From contig NZ_CP090349.1 in the NCBI RefSeq assembly GCF_021398735.1, positions 2,923,001 to 2,987,000 on the forward strand: a DNA stretch of 64,000 nt. Reading direction: 5' to 3'. The translations under genes and the position numbers were made by a program. This document shows, piece after piece, positions 62,032-64,000 of this stretch; position 1 is the first letter of the stretch, and each line of letters starts with the position of its first letter. The notes beneath the pieces were generated by a model, which did not search any database, was not told the origin of the DNA, and worked only from the letters and a program-made list of their open reading frames with translations. Origin of the DNA: Methylobacterium oryzae. GTDB lineage: Bacteria > Pseudomonadota > Alphaproteobacteria > Rhizobiales > Beijerinckiaceae.

Positions 62032-62907
62032 TCACCGCCGCCCCAGCAGACCTTGCGGGCGCAGGTACATGACGGCGACCAGCAGGAGCAGCGCCGGGAT
62101 CACCCGGTAGGCCGGCGAGATCAGGTAGGCGGTGGCGGTCTCGAGGTAGCCCACCACGTAGGCGGCGATCAGCGAGCCGGTGACGCTCCCTAAGCCCCCC
62201 AGCACCACGATCGAGAAGGCGCTCGCGGTGAGCGGCCCCACCGAGTACGACGACACCCCGAGGAACATCCCGAGCAGCACCCCGGCGGTGCCGGCGAGCA
62301 GGCCGTAGATCGCCCAGACCGCCACGTAGATCTTGCCCATGTCGTGGCCGAGCAGCGTGACGCCCCGCGGGTTCATGGAGGCGGCGAGCAGGACCTTGCC
62401 GGCCCGCGCCCGGTTCACGAACAGCCAGAGCAGGCCGATCACCACCCAGCAGATCACCGCGGTGAAGACCTGGTTCCTCGGCGTCCGCACCCCGGCGATC
62501 TCGAAGACGCCCTCGACGATCGGCAGCACGGTCTTCGGGTTGTCGGTGAAGAAGTAGGCCACCAGCTCCTGGATCATGATGCCCCAGAGCAGCGTCCCGG
62601 TGAGCACGAAGATCTCCTTCTCCTCCCGCGGGATGGCCCGGCTGCGCTCGATCGGCGCGACCACCGCGAAGTAGGTGACCAGCGCGCCCGCGAGCCCGCA
62701 CAGGATGCCGATCACAGCGCCCGCGTAGGAGCCGAGCCCGAACAGCGCCGAGGCCGCCCAGGCCGCCACCGCGGCCATGACCATCAGGGCGCCGTGGGTC
62801 AGGTTGAGGACGCCCGAGACCCCGAAGATCAGGGTGAAGCCCATCGCGCCGAGCGCGTAGAGGGACGAGATCGCGAAACCGTCGACGAGGATCTGGAGGC
62901 CGATCAT
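62032..62907 (-). CDS. livH: Branched-chain-type ABC permease LivH
   Basis: A 291-residue membrane protein with about eight helices, starting with the family's GLQILVDGFAISSLYALGAMGFTLIFGVSGVLNLTHGALM. It pairs with LivM. It begins 18 bases after the substrate-binding protein gene. Confidence 0.93.
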   Translation of the reverse strand: MIGLQILVDGFAISSLYALGAMGFTLIFGVSGVLNLTHGALMVMAAVAAWAASALFGLGSYAGAVIGILCGLAGALVTYFAVVAPIERSRAIPREEKEIFVLTGTLLWGIMIQELVAYFFTDNPKTVLPIVEGVFEIAGVRTPRNQVFTAVICWVVIGLLWLFVNRARAGKVLLAASMNPRGVTLLGHDMGKIYVAVWAIYGLLAGTAGVLLGMFLGVSSYSVGPLTASAFSIVVLGGLGSVTGSLIAAYVVGYLETATAYLISPAYRVIPALLLLVAVMYLRPQGLLGRR

Positions 62908-62925
62908 CGCGCTCTCCCCGCCCGG

Positions 62926-64000
62926 TTACCGTCCCGCCGCCTTCACCGCAGGGGGCAGGATCATGGTCCCGTTGGCGGTGGTGGCCGGCCAGATCGCCAC
63001 CTGCTTGCCGTTCTGCCACTGCCCGAGGACGCTGGTCATCAGGCCGGGCCCGTACTGGATCGAGTGCGTGAACGGCTCGTCCTTGCCGTAGAATTTCAGG
63101 CGCCCGACGGTGCCGACGTAGTCGGTCTTCTCCAGGGCGTCGACGAGCTTGTCGGCCTCCGTGGAGCCCGCCCGCTTGACCGCCTCCGCCGCGTAGTGCG
63201 TGGCGTCGTACGCCATGTAGCCCGCGTAGGACGGCGCGCCGCCGAAGCGCTTGGTGAAGGCCTCGGCGAACGGGATCGTCTTCTCGGTGAGCGCCACGCC
63301 CGGCACCGCCACGCTGTCGAACAGCACGCCCTGCGTGCCGCCGTTGGTGTTGGCCCAGAAGGTCGAGGAGGTCGCCTGGCCGCTGATCCCCGTCATGGCG
63401 ATCGGCACCTGCTGGTTCTGCCACTGCACGGTCGGCTGCACGCCGACATGGGCGATGCCGGTGACGATCAGGTCGGGCTTGGCCGCCTCGATCTTGTTGT
63501 AGATCGGCGTGAAGTCGCCTGTGTCCGGCGAGAAGCGGACGTGCTCGACCACCTTGAGCCCGGATTTCGGCAGGCATTCCTGGTAGGCGGCGTCCAGCGG
63601 CCGGGTCCAGGCCGCGTCCTCGCTCATGATCGCGGCGGTCTTGGCCTTGAGCTTCTCGACCAGCACCTCCTTGGCCGAGTCGCACACCGCCTGCGCCAGG
63701 GCGTGCGAGGTCAGGTAGCCGTGGAAGGTGTACTTGTTGCGCGCGTAGTCCTTGTGGACCGCGACGCTGATCTCGTTCGAGGCCGCGCCGGGCGTGATCA
63801 TCGGCGTCTTGAGCCGGGCCGCCCAGGGCATCAGCGCCAGCACGACCTCCGAGATGTAGCTGGCGATGACGAGGTTGACCTTGTCCTCGGAGACCGCCCG
63901 CTGGAAGGCGCGGACCGCGTCGGAGGCCGAGGACTTGTCGTCGTAGGTGACGACCTGGATCTGGCGGCCATCGACGCCGCCCTGGGCGTTGATCTCGTCG
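62926..64000 (-). CDS. Branched-chain-type ABC substrate-binding protein (LivK-like), partial
   Basis: The C-terminal 357 residues of a periplasmic binding protein of the Leu/Ile/Val family; the start runs off the right edge. The reading frame continues from 63844 to 64000 (DEINAQGGVDGRQIQVV region) without a stop. Typical are the TGDFTPIYNKIEAAKPDLIVT and YAGYMAYDATHYAAEAVKRAG segments. These proteins bind amino acids, amides or aromatic and aliphatic acids. The ligand may match the adjacent acyl-CoA genes. Confidence 0.9.
   Translation of the reverse strand, partial: DEINAQGGVDGRQIQVVTYDDKSSASDAVRAFQRAVSEDKVNLVIASYISEVVLALMPWAARLKTPMITPGAASNEISVAVHKDYARNKYTFHGYLTSHALAQAVCDSAKEVLVEKLKAKTAAIMSEDAAWTRPLDAAYQECLPKSGLKVVEHVRFSPDTGDFTPIYNKIEAAKPDLIVTGIAHVGVQPTVQWQNQQVPIAMTGISGQATSSTFWANTNGGTQGVLFDSVAVPGVALTEKTIPFAEAFTKRFGGAPSYAGYMAYDATHYAAEAVKRAGSTEADKLVDALEKTDYVGTVGRLKFYGKDEPFTHSIQYGPGLMTSVLGQWQNGKQVAIWPATTANGTMILPPAVKAAGR

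Overview
The window is a GC-rich stretch of an alphaproteobacterial chromosome. It most probably comes from an aerobic anoxygenic phototroph of the Methylobacterium group. The evidence is a divK-pleD pair, EipB, a DUF3572 gene, GTG/ATG starts with four-base overlaps, Rhizobiales-type palindromic repeats, and a large photosynthesis gene cluster with the oxygen-dependent cyclase gene acsF. No tRNA, rRNA, CRISPR array, transposase or phage gene was seen.

Region 1 (1-16.7 kb) is mostly core and housekeeping genes: an exported MsrA, trpB, a VapBC toxin-antitoxin pair, an HhH protein, an ABC exporter, eipB, a DUF3572 gene, divK-pleD (cell-cycle phospho-relay and c-di-GMP), a DUF2252 gene, accA overlapping a DUF1796-like gene, a DUF1640 gene, an L,D-transpeptidase lipoprotein, a Pmp3-like peptide and a three-haem cytochrome c.

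Region 2 (16.4-43.8 kb) is the photosynthesis island. On the minus strand, bchG-bch2-bchP-tspO plus a small membrane protein form a tightly overlapping operon (tail end of bacteriochlorophyll synthesis). Next, also on the minus strand, are the regulators ppaA/aerR and ppsR. On the plus strand runs a 14 kb superoperon: bchF-bchN-bchB-bchH-bchL-bchM-lhaA-puhA-puhB-puhC-orf98-acsF-puhE, followed by hemA, bchI, bchD and bchO. It encodes ALA synthase, all three Mg-chelatase subunits, the Mg-protoporphyrin methyltransferase, the aerobic cyclase, the dark protochlorophyllide reductase, the vinyl hydratase, the reaction-centre H subunit and its assembly factors. The puf genes, bchCXYZ and carotenoid genes are outside the window. 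Candidate PpsR operators sit on the -35 boxes of bchG and bchF, giving a common repression switch.

Region 3 (43.8-53.4 kb) is accessory metabolism: a PuuD-like amidase, a YqcI/YcgG (GntA-type) haem N-hydroxylase followed by a DUF1989 protein (possible guanidino-compound chemistry), a sCache chemoreceptor, a PhyH-type dioxygenase, and a complete class-I P450 system (ferredoxin, reductase, P450).

Region 4 (53.3-64 kb, minus strand) joins a branched-chain-type ABC importer (LivK partial, LivH, LivM, and a single-chain LivG-LivF fusion) to an acyl-CoA dehydrogenase, an APH-like kinase, two SDRs and an acyl-CoA ligase. The gene content resembles the levulinate / 4-hydroxyacyl-CoA (Lva, ACAD10/11) pathway.

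Three families of palindromic intergenic repeats are spread through the gaps (71-165; 39329-39441 and 61891-61997; about 40577-40715, 55953-55980 and 59207-59346). They even separate genes of one pathway (hemA/bchI, bchI/bchD, livH/livM).
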